Assembly (NCBI GenBank): GCA_007130675.1
Contig: SLSB01000050.1
Span: forward strand, 1-5,868
Direction: 5' to 3'
DNA from: Candidatus Hydrogenedentota bacterium
Lineage (GTDB): Bacteria; Hydrogenedentota; Hydrogenedentia; Hydrogenedentales; SLHB01
Length of the DNA stretch: 5,868 nucleotides
The first letter of the stretch is position 1; every line of letters starts with the position of its first letter. The notes under the pieces are model-generated. The model saw nothing but the letters and a program-made list of their open reading frames with translations. It was not told the origin of the DNA and did no database searches. This document shows positions 1 through 5,868 of the stretch, one piece after another. The position numbers and the translations under genes were made by a program.

Positions 1-237
1 CGCGATGCGTTGTTTCCATGGAAGGGCTGAAGCGCTCCGACACACCGGGCATTTAAGCCCTCTTTCAGAAAATGCCATGTTCCACTGGCGGGGGCGTTTC
101 TGTCGTTCTTGAGTTGAAGGTGCCGATGGCACAATAGAAGTTAGCCCCGGGTGGCAACTCGGGGACCCGAGATTACACTACAACATGAGTTCAGGTAGGG
201 ACGGCAGAATGATCCCAAATACACCCCCCTGAACGGG

Positions 238-266
238 CAACGATCACCATGTCAACGATCGCCATG
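238..266 (+). repeat. Tandem 15-nt direct repeat upstream of eno
   Basis: CAACGATCACCATG (238-251) is followed after one base by CAACGATCGCCATG (253-266). The copies match at 13 of 14 positions and start 15 nt apart, about one and a half helical turns. The pair lies just upstream of the presumed eno promoter, so it could be a regulator binding site. It could equally be a chance duplication by replication slippage. The second copy overlaps the weak -35 candidate. Confidence 0.6.
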
Positions 267-294
267 GATTTTTGATGCCGAAATCGAGTATTCT
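265..294 (+). promoter_or_regulatory. Possible sigma70-type promoter of eno
   Basis: TATTCT at 289-294 matches four of six bases of the -10 consensus. TGGATT at 265-270 is a poor -35 (three of six) with an 18-bp spacer. The local sequence (268-298) is richer in A and T than its surroundings, as expected of a promoter. The predicted transcript would begin near 301 and give a leader of about 38 nt containing the eno ribosome binding site. If this is the true promoter, the hairpins at 66-234 lie outside the mRNA and the tandem repeat sits at the -35 region. Confidence 0.25.
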
Positions 295-321
295 ATTTGC
301 TGCGTTTAGATGTATGGGAGA

Positions 322-329
322 GGAAGGAG
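322..329 (+). promoter_or_regulatory. Shine-Dalgarno of eno that decides the start
   Basis: The purine run GGAAGGAG lies 10 nt before the ATG at 340. The in-frame ATG at 331 is only 1 nt after it, and the ATG at 310 lies upstream of it. Spacing therefore selects 340, which also gives the usual enolase N-terminus (Met-Thr-Arg-Ile). Confidence 0.75.
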
Positions 330-339
330 AATGAGAGAC

Positions 340-1641
340 ATGACACGGATCACAGATGTTCGGGCCCGCGAGATTCTCGATTCGCGCGGCAATCCAACCA
401 TCGAGGTAGATGTATACCTGGCCAGCGGGTTCCGCGGGCGCGCGGCAGTGCCCAGCGGTGCGTCGACAGGCGAAAACGAAGCCATCGAGCTGCGCGACAA
501 AGACCCCAAGCGCTATCTTGGCAAAGGCGTGACCAAAGCGGTCCAGAACGTGAACGAAATCATTGCCGAGGAGCTCCTCGGCATGGAAGCGACCGATCAG
601 CGCGCGATCGACAGCCTGCTCATTAAGCTCGACGGCACCAAGAACAAAGGCAAGCTGGGTGCAAATGCCATGCTGGGTGTGTCGATGGCTGCCGCAAAGG
701 CTGCCGCGGAGGCCCTCGAAGTGCCGCTGTACAAGTACATCGGCGGCGTGAATGCCCATGTGCTGCCGGTCCCCATGATGAACATCCTCAATGGGGGCGA
801 ACATGCCGACAATAACGTCGACATCCAGGAATTCATGGTGATGCCCGTCGGCGCCAAGAGCTTCAAGGAAGCCTTGCGCATGGGCGCCGAGGTGTTTCAT
901 GCCCTCAAGAGCGTGCTGAAAAAGCAAGGCTTGAACACCTCCGTCGGCGACGAGGGCGGATTTGCCCCCAATCTGGGCTCCAATGTCGAGGCCATCGAAG
1001 TCATTCTCAAGGCCATCAAGGAGGCCGGCTTCAAGGCAGGAAAAGACATCTGGCTGGCGCTGGACTGTGCAAGCAGCGAATACTACAAAAACAAAAAATA
1101 TGTGTTGAGCGCCGAGAAAAAATCCAGTCTGACCGCCAAAGAACATGTCGAGTTTCTCGCCGACTGGGTGAAAAAGTACCCGATCATCTCGGTCGAAGAC
1201 GGCATGGCCGAAGGCGACTGGAGCGGATGGAAACAGCTCACCGACGCCGTGGGCGACGTGGTGCAGCTTGTGGGCGACGATCTGTTCGTCACCAATACCC
1301 AGTACCTCAGCCGGGGGATCAAGGAAGGCATCGCCAACTCTATCTTGGTGAAGGTCAACCAGATAGGCACGCTCACCGAAACACTCCAAGCGGTCGAGAT
1401 GGCACAGCGCGCGGGATATACGGCGGTCATTTCGCACCGAAGCGGCGAAACCGAAGACTCGACCATCGCCGATCTGGTCGTGGCGACCAATGCCGGCCAG
1501 ATTAAGACCGGCTCGGCCTCGCGAAGCGACCGCGTTGCCAAATACAACCAGTTGCTGCGCATCGAAGAGGAATTGGACGACCAAGCCGAGTTTCTCGGCA
1601 TGGACGCTCTCTACAATTTGTCCCAAAATGGCAAGAAATAG
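340..1641 (+). CDS. eno: Enolase (phosphopyruvate hydratase)
   Basis: Enolase interconverts 2-phosphoglycerate and phosphoenolpyruvate in the cytoplasm, a late step of glycolysis and gluconeogenesis (EC 4.2.1.11). The protein is 433 residues, a normal bacterial length. Visible hallmarks are the PSGASTG mobile loop (38-44), GGEHADNN with His155, GDEGGF with the acid/base Glu205, Mg ligands Asp242, Glu286 and Asp313, the signature ILVKVNQIGTLTET (335-348) with catalytic Lys338, SHRSGETED (365-373) and Lys389 in IKTGSASRSDR. All sit at a constant offset of 4 from E. coli numbering, so the active site looks intact. The start at 340 is chosen on Shine-Dalgarno spacing and family N-terminus. In-frame ATGs at 310 and 331 would add 10 or 3 residues. 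It is followed after 76 nt by an ftsB-like gene, a pairing known from other bacteria. Nothing is truncated or odd. Confidence 0.98.
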   Translation: MTRITDVRAREILDSRGNPTIEVDVYLASGFRGRAAVPSGASTGENEAIELRDKDPKRYLGKGVTKAVQNVNEIIAEELLGMEATDQRAIDSLLIKLDGTKNKGKLGANAMLGVSMAAAKAAAEALEVPLYKYIGGVNAHVLPVPMMNILNGGEHADNNVDIQEFMVMPVGAKSFKEALRMGAEVFHALKSVLKKQGLNTSVGDEGGFAPNLGSNVEAIEVILKAIKEAGFKAGKDIWLALDCASSEYYKNKKYVLSAEKKSSLTAKEHVEFLADWVKKYPIISVEDGMAEGDWSGWKQLTDAVGDVVQLVGDDLFVTNTQYLSRGIKEGIANSILVKVNQIGTLTETLQAVEMAQRAGYTAVISHRSGETEDSTIADLVVATNAGQIKTGSASRSDRVAKYNQLLRIEEELDDQAEFLGMDALYNLSQNGKK

Positions 1642-1717
1642 GGTACAATAACGGAAGTGTCCGTAAACGGGACGGCGCGGGCATGTGCGTGGTGCACATG
1701 CCCCATATAGAATGCAC
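1642..1717 (+). promoter_or_regulatory. eno-ftsB intergenic hairpins
   Basis: Two inverted repeats follow the eno stop. The first is ACGGA/TCCGT (1651-1655 with 1660-1664, loop AGTG). The second is a perfect 10-bp stem, GGGCATGTGC/GCACATGCCC (1679-1688 with 1694-1703, loop GTGGT). Neither is followed by a T run, so this is not a standard intrinsic terminator. It may protect the eno 3' end, act as an RNase processing site, or attenuate read-through. TACAAT at 1644-1649 is a good -10 hexamer but has no suitable -35 at 16-18 bp. TATAGA at 1706-1711 is another -10-like hexamer, 6 bp before the ATG at 1718, also without a clear -35. Confidence 0.6.
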
Positions 1718-2047
1718 ATGTCGCAAGAAGCCCGAAACCGGTATATGCTTTTGGTGCTCGCGATGACAGGCATGGTTGCTGTCTATGCCCTCCACCGTGA
1801 CTTTGTCGGCCTGTACCATGACTACCGTCAACGCGAAGCAGAAACCCAGGCGCTTCGGGACCGGGTGCGCGGCGCCGAAGCTCAGGCCAGGGAGTTGGCG
1901 CACAAGGTCGAGCGACTGGACAATGACGCCGTGGAAATGGAAGCGGCTATCCGGCGCAACAAGAATCTGGTGCGTGAGGGCGAGACCATCTACCGTGTCG
2001 AGCTGCCGCCCGAGATGGACTCAGGCGGCGCGCTCCGCTCTCCGTAG
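1718..2047 (+). CDS. ftsB: FtsB/DivIC-family septum formation protein
   Basis: Predicted 109-residue bitopic membrane protein of the septum formation initiator family. FtsB/DivIC bridges early and late divisome proteins together with FtsL and FtsQ/DivIB. The sequence shows a short cytoplasmic N-terminus, one hydrophobic segment at about 9-25, then a charged coiled coil at about 33-82 rich in Glu, Arg and Ala, and the family-like ending LVREGETIYRVELP (84-97), which resembles the PGE-x-x-Y-R ending of FtsB. The start is uncertain: GTG 1685 lies inside the 10-bp hairpin, while ATG 1712 and ATG 1718 both lack a recognisable Shine-Dalgarno. ATG 1718 gives the most typical length. The position behind eno supports ftsB, but these proteins are poorly conserved and the symbol rests on architecture plus context. 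The next gene's proposed start lies 25 nt downstream, so co-transcription is likely. Confidence 0.8.
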   Translation: MSQEARNRYMLLVLAMTGMVAVYALHRDFVGLYHDYRQREAETQALRDRVRGAEAQARELAHKVERLDNDAVEMEAAIRRNKNLVREGETIYRVELPPEMDSGGALRSP

Positions 2048-2058
2048 CCGGGCCCGGT

Positions 2059-2075
2059 GAGGTACGTCAGTTCTG
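2059..2075 (+). promoter_or_regulatory. Shine-Dalgarno and probable CTG start of phoH
   Basis: GAGGT at 2059-2063 precedes a CTG at 2073 by 9 nt. The frame is open from 2061 (TGA at 2058-2060) into phoH. The residues encoded between the CTG and the first GTG (2112) match the usual PhoH N-terminus. No ATG, GTG or TTG occurs in frame in this stretch. The alternative is GTG 2112, which has AGGA at 2101-2104, 7 nt upstream. Confidence 0.5.
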
Positions 2076-3092
2076 ACACACGAGATACAGCTAAATAGCC
2101 AGGAAGAGGCCGTGAAGCTTCTGGGGCGCAACGGAGAGTTGCGCCGGCGCATTCAAGATGAAACCACTGTGCGCATCGTGGACAGGGGGGTCAAGGTCGT
2201 TGTGGTCGGAGACGACGCCGAAACTGCCTTGGTTGGCAAAATGCTCGACGAGATGCTGGTGGCGGTGCGAAAAGGCCACACCCCCAGCGTGGCCGATGTG
2301 ACCTACGCGCTCGGCGAAGCGCGCAATCGGCACTTGGACGAACTCGGCGCTGTCCTAGGCGAGGTGCCCAGTGTGCTGCGCCGCGAGTTTCAAATCAAAC
2401 CGCGCACACGCGGCCAGCGCCGATACCTCGATACCATCACCTCGCATGATCTTACCCTGGCCATTGGCCCGGCGGGCACAGGCAAGACCTACCTTGCCAT
2501 GGCGGCGGCGGTCTCGGCCCTGCTCAACGATACGGTAAGCCGTGTGGTCTTGACGCGGCCCGCCGTCGAGGCCGGTGAAAACCTCGGCTTTTTGCCAGGC
2601 GATTTGCAGCAGAAGGTGAATCCCTACCTGAGGCCGCTGTACGACGCCTTGTATAGTATGCTCGATTACGACCGAGTGCGCCGGTTGCTCGAGCGCGAGA
2701 CCGTCGAGGTTGCGCCGCTGGCGTTCATGCGGGGACGCACGCTGTCCAATGCGTTTGTGATTCTCGACGAAGCCCAGAACACCAAGCACGAGCAAATGAA
2801 AATGTTCCTGACCCGCCTGGGCGAGAATTCCAAGGCGGTTATCACGGGCGACATTACGCAGATCGACCTCCCGAAGGGCTTCCAATCGGGACTGGTCGAG
2901 GCGCGCAACATCCTAAAAGGGATTCCAGGAATCGGTATCGTACATCTGACCCAGGGCGATGTCGTTCGCCATGCCCTGGTAAAAGATATAATCGAGGCGT
3001 ACGAGCGCGCGGAACCGCGCGGCAAGGCCGATGACGACCACGCCGCGCGGGCCAAGGGAAGCGCAACACACGCCAAAGGATTGCGTTCATGA
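2073..3092 (+). CDS. phoH: PhoH-family ATPase (YbeZ type)
   Basis: Cytoplasmic P-loop NTPase of the PhoH family, related to superfamily 1 helicase cores, linked to RNA metabolism and usually encoded beside ybeY, as here. Counting from the GTG at 2112 (326 residues), Walker A is GPAGTGKT (119-126), the family block TRPAVEAGENLGFLPGD spans 148-164, Walker B is VILDEAQN (216-223) and the sensor-like TGDITQIDLP is 245-254. An N-terminal KH-like region covers about 1-60. The start given here is CTG 2073, adding 13 residues (LTHEIQLNSQEEA), because known homologues from Bacillus and E. coli carry a matching segment (E-I-x-L ... A-x-x-L-x-G). GTG 2112 is the conservative choice. The C-terminal tail after about 300 is polar and low in conservation. 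The gene ends in an ATGA overlap with the HD gene, implying translational coupling. Function is confident; the exact start is not. Confidence 0.95.
   Translation: MTHEIQLNSQEEAVKLLGRNGELRRRIQDETTVRIVDRGVKVVVVGDDAETALVGKMLDEMLVAVRKGHTPSVADVTYALGEARNRHLDELGAVLGEVPSVLRREFQIKPRTRGQRRYLDTITSHDLTLAIGPAGTGKTYLAMAAAVSALLNDTVSRVVLTRPAVEAGENLGFLPGDLQQKVNPYLRPLYDALYSMLDYDRVRRLLERETVEVAPLAFMRGRTLSNAFVILDEAQNTKHEQMKMFLTRLGENSKAVITGDITQIDLPKGFQSGLVEARNILKGIPGIGIVHLTQGDVVRHALVKDIIEAYERAEPRGKADDDHAARAKGSATHAKGLRS
3075..3080 (+). promoter_or_regulatory. Shine-Dalgarno of the HD-domain gene
   Basis: AAAGGA, inside the end of phoH, lies 8 nt before the ATG at 3089. It supports that start over the adjacent in-frame ATG at 3092. 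Confidence 0.6.
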
Positions 3093-5620
3093 TGCTTCGC
3101 AACTCCGCGAAAAAGAAACTGAGGGCCGGTGTTCCGTTTCGGCCACCCGACAGACGCACCAATCTGTTCCGGTGGATACCGCAAAAGAGCAGACTGGCCC
3201 TGGTGGCCTCCTTTTTTGTCCTGAGTACCGCCGTCTCGCCCTATGTCGAGCTTCTGCCGGGAGCCTTTCGGGCTGAACGCGAAGAAATGGATTATGGAGC
3301 CCTTGCGCCAGACGCAATTCAGACCGAGATTGCGTTCGATGCGCCTGACCCTGAGGCCACGCGGCTGGCGCGGGCCGAAGCCGCCGCAAAGGTGCCCGAC
3401 ACATTCCGCGTGAACCGCGAGCGCGTGCGCGGACAGCTCGAGGATTTCAACCGCTTTTCCGAGGCCGTCCAGAACCAGCGCCGAAACATGGACGAAGCAC
3501 TGCGCGAGACATTGCTGGCCTCGGACTCGTCGCAACGAACCGGAGACCTCGTGTGGACGGTGGCGGTGGAACGCGCAGGAACGCTTATCGACAGCGCCGC
3601 CGCCGTGGATGACGCAGCCCCCGAAAGCATTGCGGTGTTCTTGCTGCCAGACAGCAATTCAGTGCCCGAGCGCGAGTTCGAACCGGCACCCCAGGGCCAA
3701 ACCGCCACACAGCAGCCCCGGCCGGTTATTGCCCTCAGCGACAGAACCCCCGCGGCGGGGCGGTTGTCGTTCTCGGCAGCTAACGAGTTGCTCGAACTGA
3801 CGCGCGAAGCCCTCGAGTACACGCTGCATTTCGGCATTCTTGCACCGGATGCGCGAGGTAGCGCTGCCGAGGATGAAAGACAGCCCGATGTCAAGATCGT
3901 GCGTGACTCGCCCGCGTCTGACCAGGCCCGAAGCGAAGTTCTTCCACCAAAAGACGTGCCCAAACCTGATTCGGCGCGCAACATTCTCAGTATACGCCTG
4001 GCCCAGGCGCTGCAAGGCGATACCAGCCCCGTGGCGGACCTGCCCGTCGAGCGATCGCGCGCGTTGGCCGGCGCGGTGGATTCTGGAGACGACTTCCTGG
4101 CGCCGACGCTCGAATACGACAGCGTGGGTACGGCGTCCGAGCGCGAGGAGGCCGCCGCAAAAGTCGAGCCAAAAACCATGCACGTTCGCCGCGATACGGT
4201 CATCATCAGCGCGGGCCAAGAGTGGACCGAGCCAATTATCGCGCAGTACGAGGCCTATTTGGCCGTGAAGCGTGCTCAGCGCCCAGTGCAGCGTTATCTG
4301 GTCGAACTTGCCGCGCGCATGGTCATGGTGGCGCTGATTCTCGCTTGCCTTCTTCAGGCGTTGCGCGCATTGCGCGACCGGCGCTCAGGCCCGCCCCAGC
4401 AAATGAATGTTACTTTGCTGATCATGTGCGTGACAGTGGCCGCGGGCGCGGCAATATCGATCTCGGAACCCACCGGCTATGTGGTGCCGGCCGCAGCCGG
4501 GGCCATCCTGCTGGCCATTCTGGTGAATGTCCGCGTGGCTATGGTGGGCAGCCTGTTGACCGTCGCACTGCTTTCTATCGCGTACGACTACAGCTGGCCG
4601 CTGTTTCTCGCGCAAAGTGCGATGTGCCTCGGCGGCGTGTACAGCATTCGTGTCGTGCGCCGCCGCAGCGACATGACCCGCGCCTCGGTTAAAGCGACTT
4701 TGCTCGGATTCATCGCCATGGGAGCGTATCTACTAGCCACGGATGCACTCTTCACGGAGGGCGCCCTGCGCGTGTTGTGGTTGATCGCCTTCAACGGCGT
4801 TCTGTGTCTCTTTCTCGTGCCAGGCCTGCTTTCGCCTCTCGAGCGCATCTTCGGCATTACGACTGATATCCAATTACTCGAATACTCCGACCTCAACAAT
4901 GAGATTCTCAGCCGGATGGCCATCGAGATTCCGGCCACCAACGCCCACAGCCAGCGTCTTGGCCAACTCGCCGAAGCCGCGGCCGATGCCATTGGCGCCA
5001 ATGGGCTTCTCGCCCAAGTGTGCGCGTATTACCACGACATCGGCAAACTCCGGCGGCCCGAGTATTTTGTCGAGAACCAAACCGGCGTCAACGTGCACGA
5101 CGACCTCTCGCCGCGGCTCAGCGCCCGCGCGATCGCCTCGCACATAATCGAAGGCGCCGAGATGGCCCGCGAAATGCATTTGCCCAAACCAATTGTCGAC
5201 GGCATCCTCGAGCATCACGGCACCAGTCTGATCAGTTTCTTCTATCAGGAAGCCGTCGCCCAACAGAAGCACGGCGATGTGCGAGAAGAGGACTTCCGCT
5301 ATCCCGGGCCCAAGCCGCAAAGCCGTGAGACGGCAATCTTGATGATCTGCGACGCCGCCGAATCCGGTGTGCGCACCATCAAGAACCCCAACGAGGACCG
5401 CATCCGCGAGTTTGTCGAGAAGATCATAAAAATGCGCGCCGATGACGGCCAGTTCGACGAATGCGATCTGACGCTGAAGGATCTCGACATTATCTGTGAC
5501 GAGGTGGCATCGCGACTTGTGAGTTTCGCGCACGAGCGCATTGTATATCCCGATATGAAGGAAGAACGGGTGCGCCACGCACCCAATGTCGTGCCGCTTC
5601 GCGGAGGGCAGGAACTCTGA
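3089..5620 (+). CDS. pgpH: 7TM-HD phosphohydrolase, probable c-di-AMP phosphodiesterase (PgpH/YqfF type)
   Basis: An 843-residue membrane protein with the PgpH architecture. After a basic N-terminus comes one membrane segment (about 35-52), a long extracytoplasmic region (about 55-400, 7TMR-HDED type), a cluster of about seven membrane segments (about 404-580) and a cytoplasmic HD domain (about 590-825). The extracytoplasmic part ends with the family-like VRRDTVIISAGQEWTEPII (367-385). HD metal ligands are present: His620, His649-Asp650 in YYHDIGK, His685, His709-His710 in EHHGTS, and Asp755. Other family blocks are EEDFRYPGPKPQ (733-744) and DGQFDECDLTLKDLD (786-800). Characterised Listeria PgpH hydrolyses c-di-AMP to pApA; that activity is inferred here from homology. 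A polar, Pro/Gln-rich stretch at about 186-222 looks like a variable linker. The first His motif reads PATNAHS rather than the common PGTYHHS, but the ligand His is kept. It overlaps phoH by 4 nt and ybeY by a probable CTGA. Confidence 0.93.
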   Translation: MMLRNSAKKKLRAGVPFRPPDRRTNLFRWIPQKSRLALVASFFVLSTAVSPYVELLPGAFRAEREEMDYGALAPDAIQTEIAFDAPDPEATRLARAEAAAKVPDTFRVNRERVRGQLEDFNRFSEAVQNQRRNMDEALRETLLASDSSQRTGDLVWTVAVERAGTLIDSAAAVDDAAPESIAVFLLPDSNSVPEREFEPAPQGQTATQQPRPVIALSDRTPAAGRLSFSAANELLELTREALEYTLHFGILAPDARGSAAEDERQPDVKIVRDSPASDQARSEVLPPKDVPKPDSARNILSIRLAQALQGDTSPVADLPVERSRALAGAVDSGDDFLAPTLEYDSVGTASEREEAAAKVEPKTMHVRRDTVIISAGQEWTEPIIAQYEAYLAVKRAQRPVQRYLVELAARMVMVALILACLLQALRALRDRRSGPPQQMNVTLLIMCVTVAAGAAISISEPTGYVVPAAAGAILLAILVNVRVAMVGSLLTVALLSIAYDYSWPLFLAQSAMCLGGVYSIRVVRRRSDMTRASVKATLLGFIAMGAYLLATDALFTEGALRVLWLIAFNGVLCLFLVPGLLSPLERIFGITTDIQLLEYSDLNNEILSRMAIEIPATNAHSQRLGQLAEAAADAIGANGLLAQVCAYYHDIGKLRRPEYFVENQTGVNVHDDLSPRLSARAIASHIIEGAEMAREMHLPKPIVDGILEHHGTSLISFFYQEAVAQQKHGDVREEDFRYPGPKPQSRETAILMICDAAESGVRTIKNPNEDRIREFVEKIIKMRADDGQFDECDLTLKDLDIICDEVASRLVSFAHERIVYPDMKEERVRHAPNVVPLRGGQEL
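5603..5619 (+). promoter_or_regulatory. Shine-Dalgarno and probable CTG start of ybeY
   Basis: GGAGGG at 5603-5608 lies 8 nt before CTG 5617-5619 (9 nt counted from GGAGG). The CTG overlaps the HD gene stop as CTGA, the same geometry as the ATGA junction at 3089. The only other plausible start is TTG 5650, which has no purine-rich site upstream. Confidence 0.55.
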
Positions 5621-5868
5621 GAGCGAAACAGACTAAGCCGTCGGTCGAATTGGCCATCTCGAACGAATCCGCCCGCAAACACCTCTATCGGAAAGACGTC
5701 TTGCGGCGGCTCGCCGAGCGGATATGTGCCGGGGAAAGGATTCCGGGCGATCTCGAGGTGAGCGTATTGTTCTGCGACGACCAATACATCACCCAACTGA
5801 ATCGGGAATACCGCAAACTCGACAGCCCCACCGACGTCCTGTCGTTTTGTCAGAGCAGCATCGTGGAA
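5617..5868 (+). CDS. ybeY: Endoribonuclease YbeY, N-terminal part (cut by window end)
   Basis: First 84 residues of YbeY, a zinc-dependent single-strand endoribonuclease involved in 16S rRNA 3'-end maturation and ribosome quality control. The family N-terminal strand appears as SVELAISNES (9-18), followed by a helix, then the strand LEVSVLFCDDQYITQLNREYR (46-66) and the signature SPTDVLSF (70-77). A Cys follows where Pro is usual. The zinc-binding HxxxHxxxxxH motif would lie beyond the window, so catalytic competence cannot be judged. CTG 5617 is preferred as start because it has a strong Shine-Dalgarno and keeps the first strand (SVEL), which TTG 5650 would cut. The order behind phoH and the 7TM-HD gene is the conserved one seen in many bacteria. 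The open frame runs off the window with no stop. Confidence 0.92.
   Translation, partial: MRAKQTKPSVELAISNESARKHLYRKDVLRRLAERICAGERIPGDLEVSVLFCDDQYITQLNREYRKLDSPTDVLSFCQSSIVE

Larger units (their letters stand above)
1..339. other. Non-coding region upstream of eno with several hairpins
   Basis: No convincing gene is present. The longest open stretch on the + strand (frame 2, ending near 109) is about 36 codons and resembles no family I recognise. The segment contains inverted repeats that can fold in succession: 66-71 with 97-102 (CAGAAA/TTTCTG, with an inner GCCA/TGGC at 74-77 and 86-89), 120-124 with 128-132 (GTGCC/GGCAC), 145-151 with 158-164 (CCCCGGG/CTCGGGG, one G-U pair), and 189-195 with 228-234 (GTTCAGG/CCTGAAC, with an inner GGGA/TCCC at 198-201 and 213-216). 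A short GGGC/GCCC stem at 47-60 followed by TCTTTC could be a weak terminator of an upstream gene. A 15-nt tandem repeat lies at 238-266. A weak promoter-like pair (TTGAGT 109-114, CACAAT 130-135, spacing 15) would start a transcript near 142. Folding was judged by eye. No known riboswitch class was recognised. Confidence 0.6.

Noticed and set aside
2..109. Open frame at the left edge as the 3' end of an upstream gene
   Set aside because: About 36 codons without recognisable similarity, overlapping potential hairpins; not enough to call a gene.
116..135. CCGATGG within a hairpin, checked as a fluoride riboswitch because eno is a known target
   Set aside because: The pairing here is a simple GTGCC/GGCAC stem with a 3-nt loop. 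The pseudoknot partners and the downstream GCTGATG-type segment of the fluoride class are not found.
149..156. GGGTGGCA resembling the core of a T-box element
   Set aside because: The rest of the T-box consensus (ACCGCG) does not follow, no specifier stem is visible, and the downstream gene is enolase, not an aminoacyl-tRNA synthetase or amino acid gene.
249..275. Eight-residue reading frame (ATG 249 to TGA 275) as a leader peptide
   Set aside because: No Shine-Dalgarno, no codon bias suggesting attenuation, and the ATGs arise from the tandem repeat.
244..1773. 509-codon open frame on the minus strand opposite eno
   Set aside because: It lies opposite a fully conserved enolase, resembles no family I recognise, and is the kind of long antisense frame produced by GC-biased codon use.
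2048..2057. Palindrome CCGGGCCCGG after ftsB
   Set aside because: A gapless 10-bp GC palindrome is easily met by chance in this composition, and it has no T tract, so no terminator is called.
3319..4206. 295-codon minus-strand frame opposite the HD gene
   Set aside because: Low-complexity Ser/Arg/Ala-rich translation typical of an antisense shadow, opposite a conserved domain.

Overview
The window is a compact, GC-rich bacterial housekeeping segment. Every recognisable gene reads on the + strand. The order is: a non-coding leader (1-339), eno (enolase), a small FtsB/DivIC-type membrane coiled-coil protein, phoH (PhoH/YbeZ ATPase), a large membrane HD-domain phosphohydrolase of the PgpH/YqfF type, and the first 84 codons of ybeY (16S rRNA maturation endoribonuclease), cut by the window end. 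I see no mobile element, tRNA, rRNA or CRISPR array. The content is core genome rather than an accessory or defence island.

Lineage: the phoH - 7TM-HD hydrolase - ybeY block is common in Firmicutes, Cyanobacteria, Planctomycetes-like and deltaproteobacterial lineages. The neighbouring eno - ftsB pair is familiar from Proteobacteria. A full-length PgpH-type protein argues against an ordinary gamma- or betaproteobacterium and suggests an organism that uses cyclic di-AMP. The high GC and mixed gene order fit an uncultured Gram-negative-type bacterium, but the phylum cannot be fixed from this sequence alone.

Layout and coupling: eno has a strong Shine-Dalgarno and its own leader, which holds several hairpins and a 15-nt tandem repeat. 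It is separated from ftsB by 76 nt carrying two hairpins, one a perfect 10-bp stem without a T tract. From phoH onward the genes are tightly packed. phoH and the HD gene overlap by ATGA. The HD gene and ybeY appear to overlap by CTGA, which would make CTG the ybeY start. A second likely CTG start precedes phoH: family-typical N-terminal residues lie upstream of the first GTG.

How the genes work together: phoH and ybeY belong to RNA metabolism and ribosome maturation, the HD protein probably hydrolyses c-di-AMP at the membrane, FtsB acts in septum assembly, and enolase is glycolytic. The cluster is best read as a conserved growth and housekeeping neighbourhood. The points most worth a second look are the two apparent CTG starts and the structured eno leader, not a new multi-gene system.
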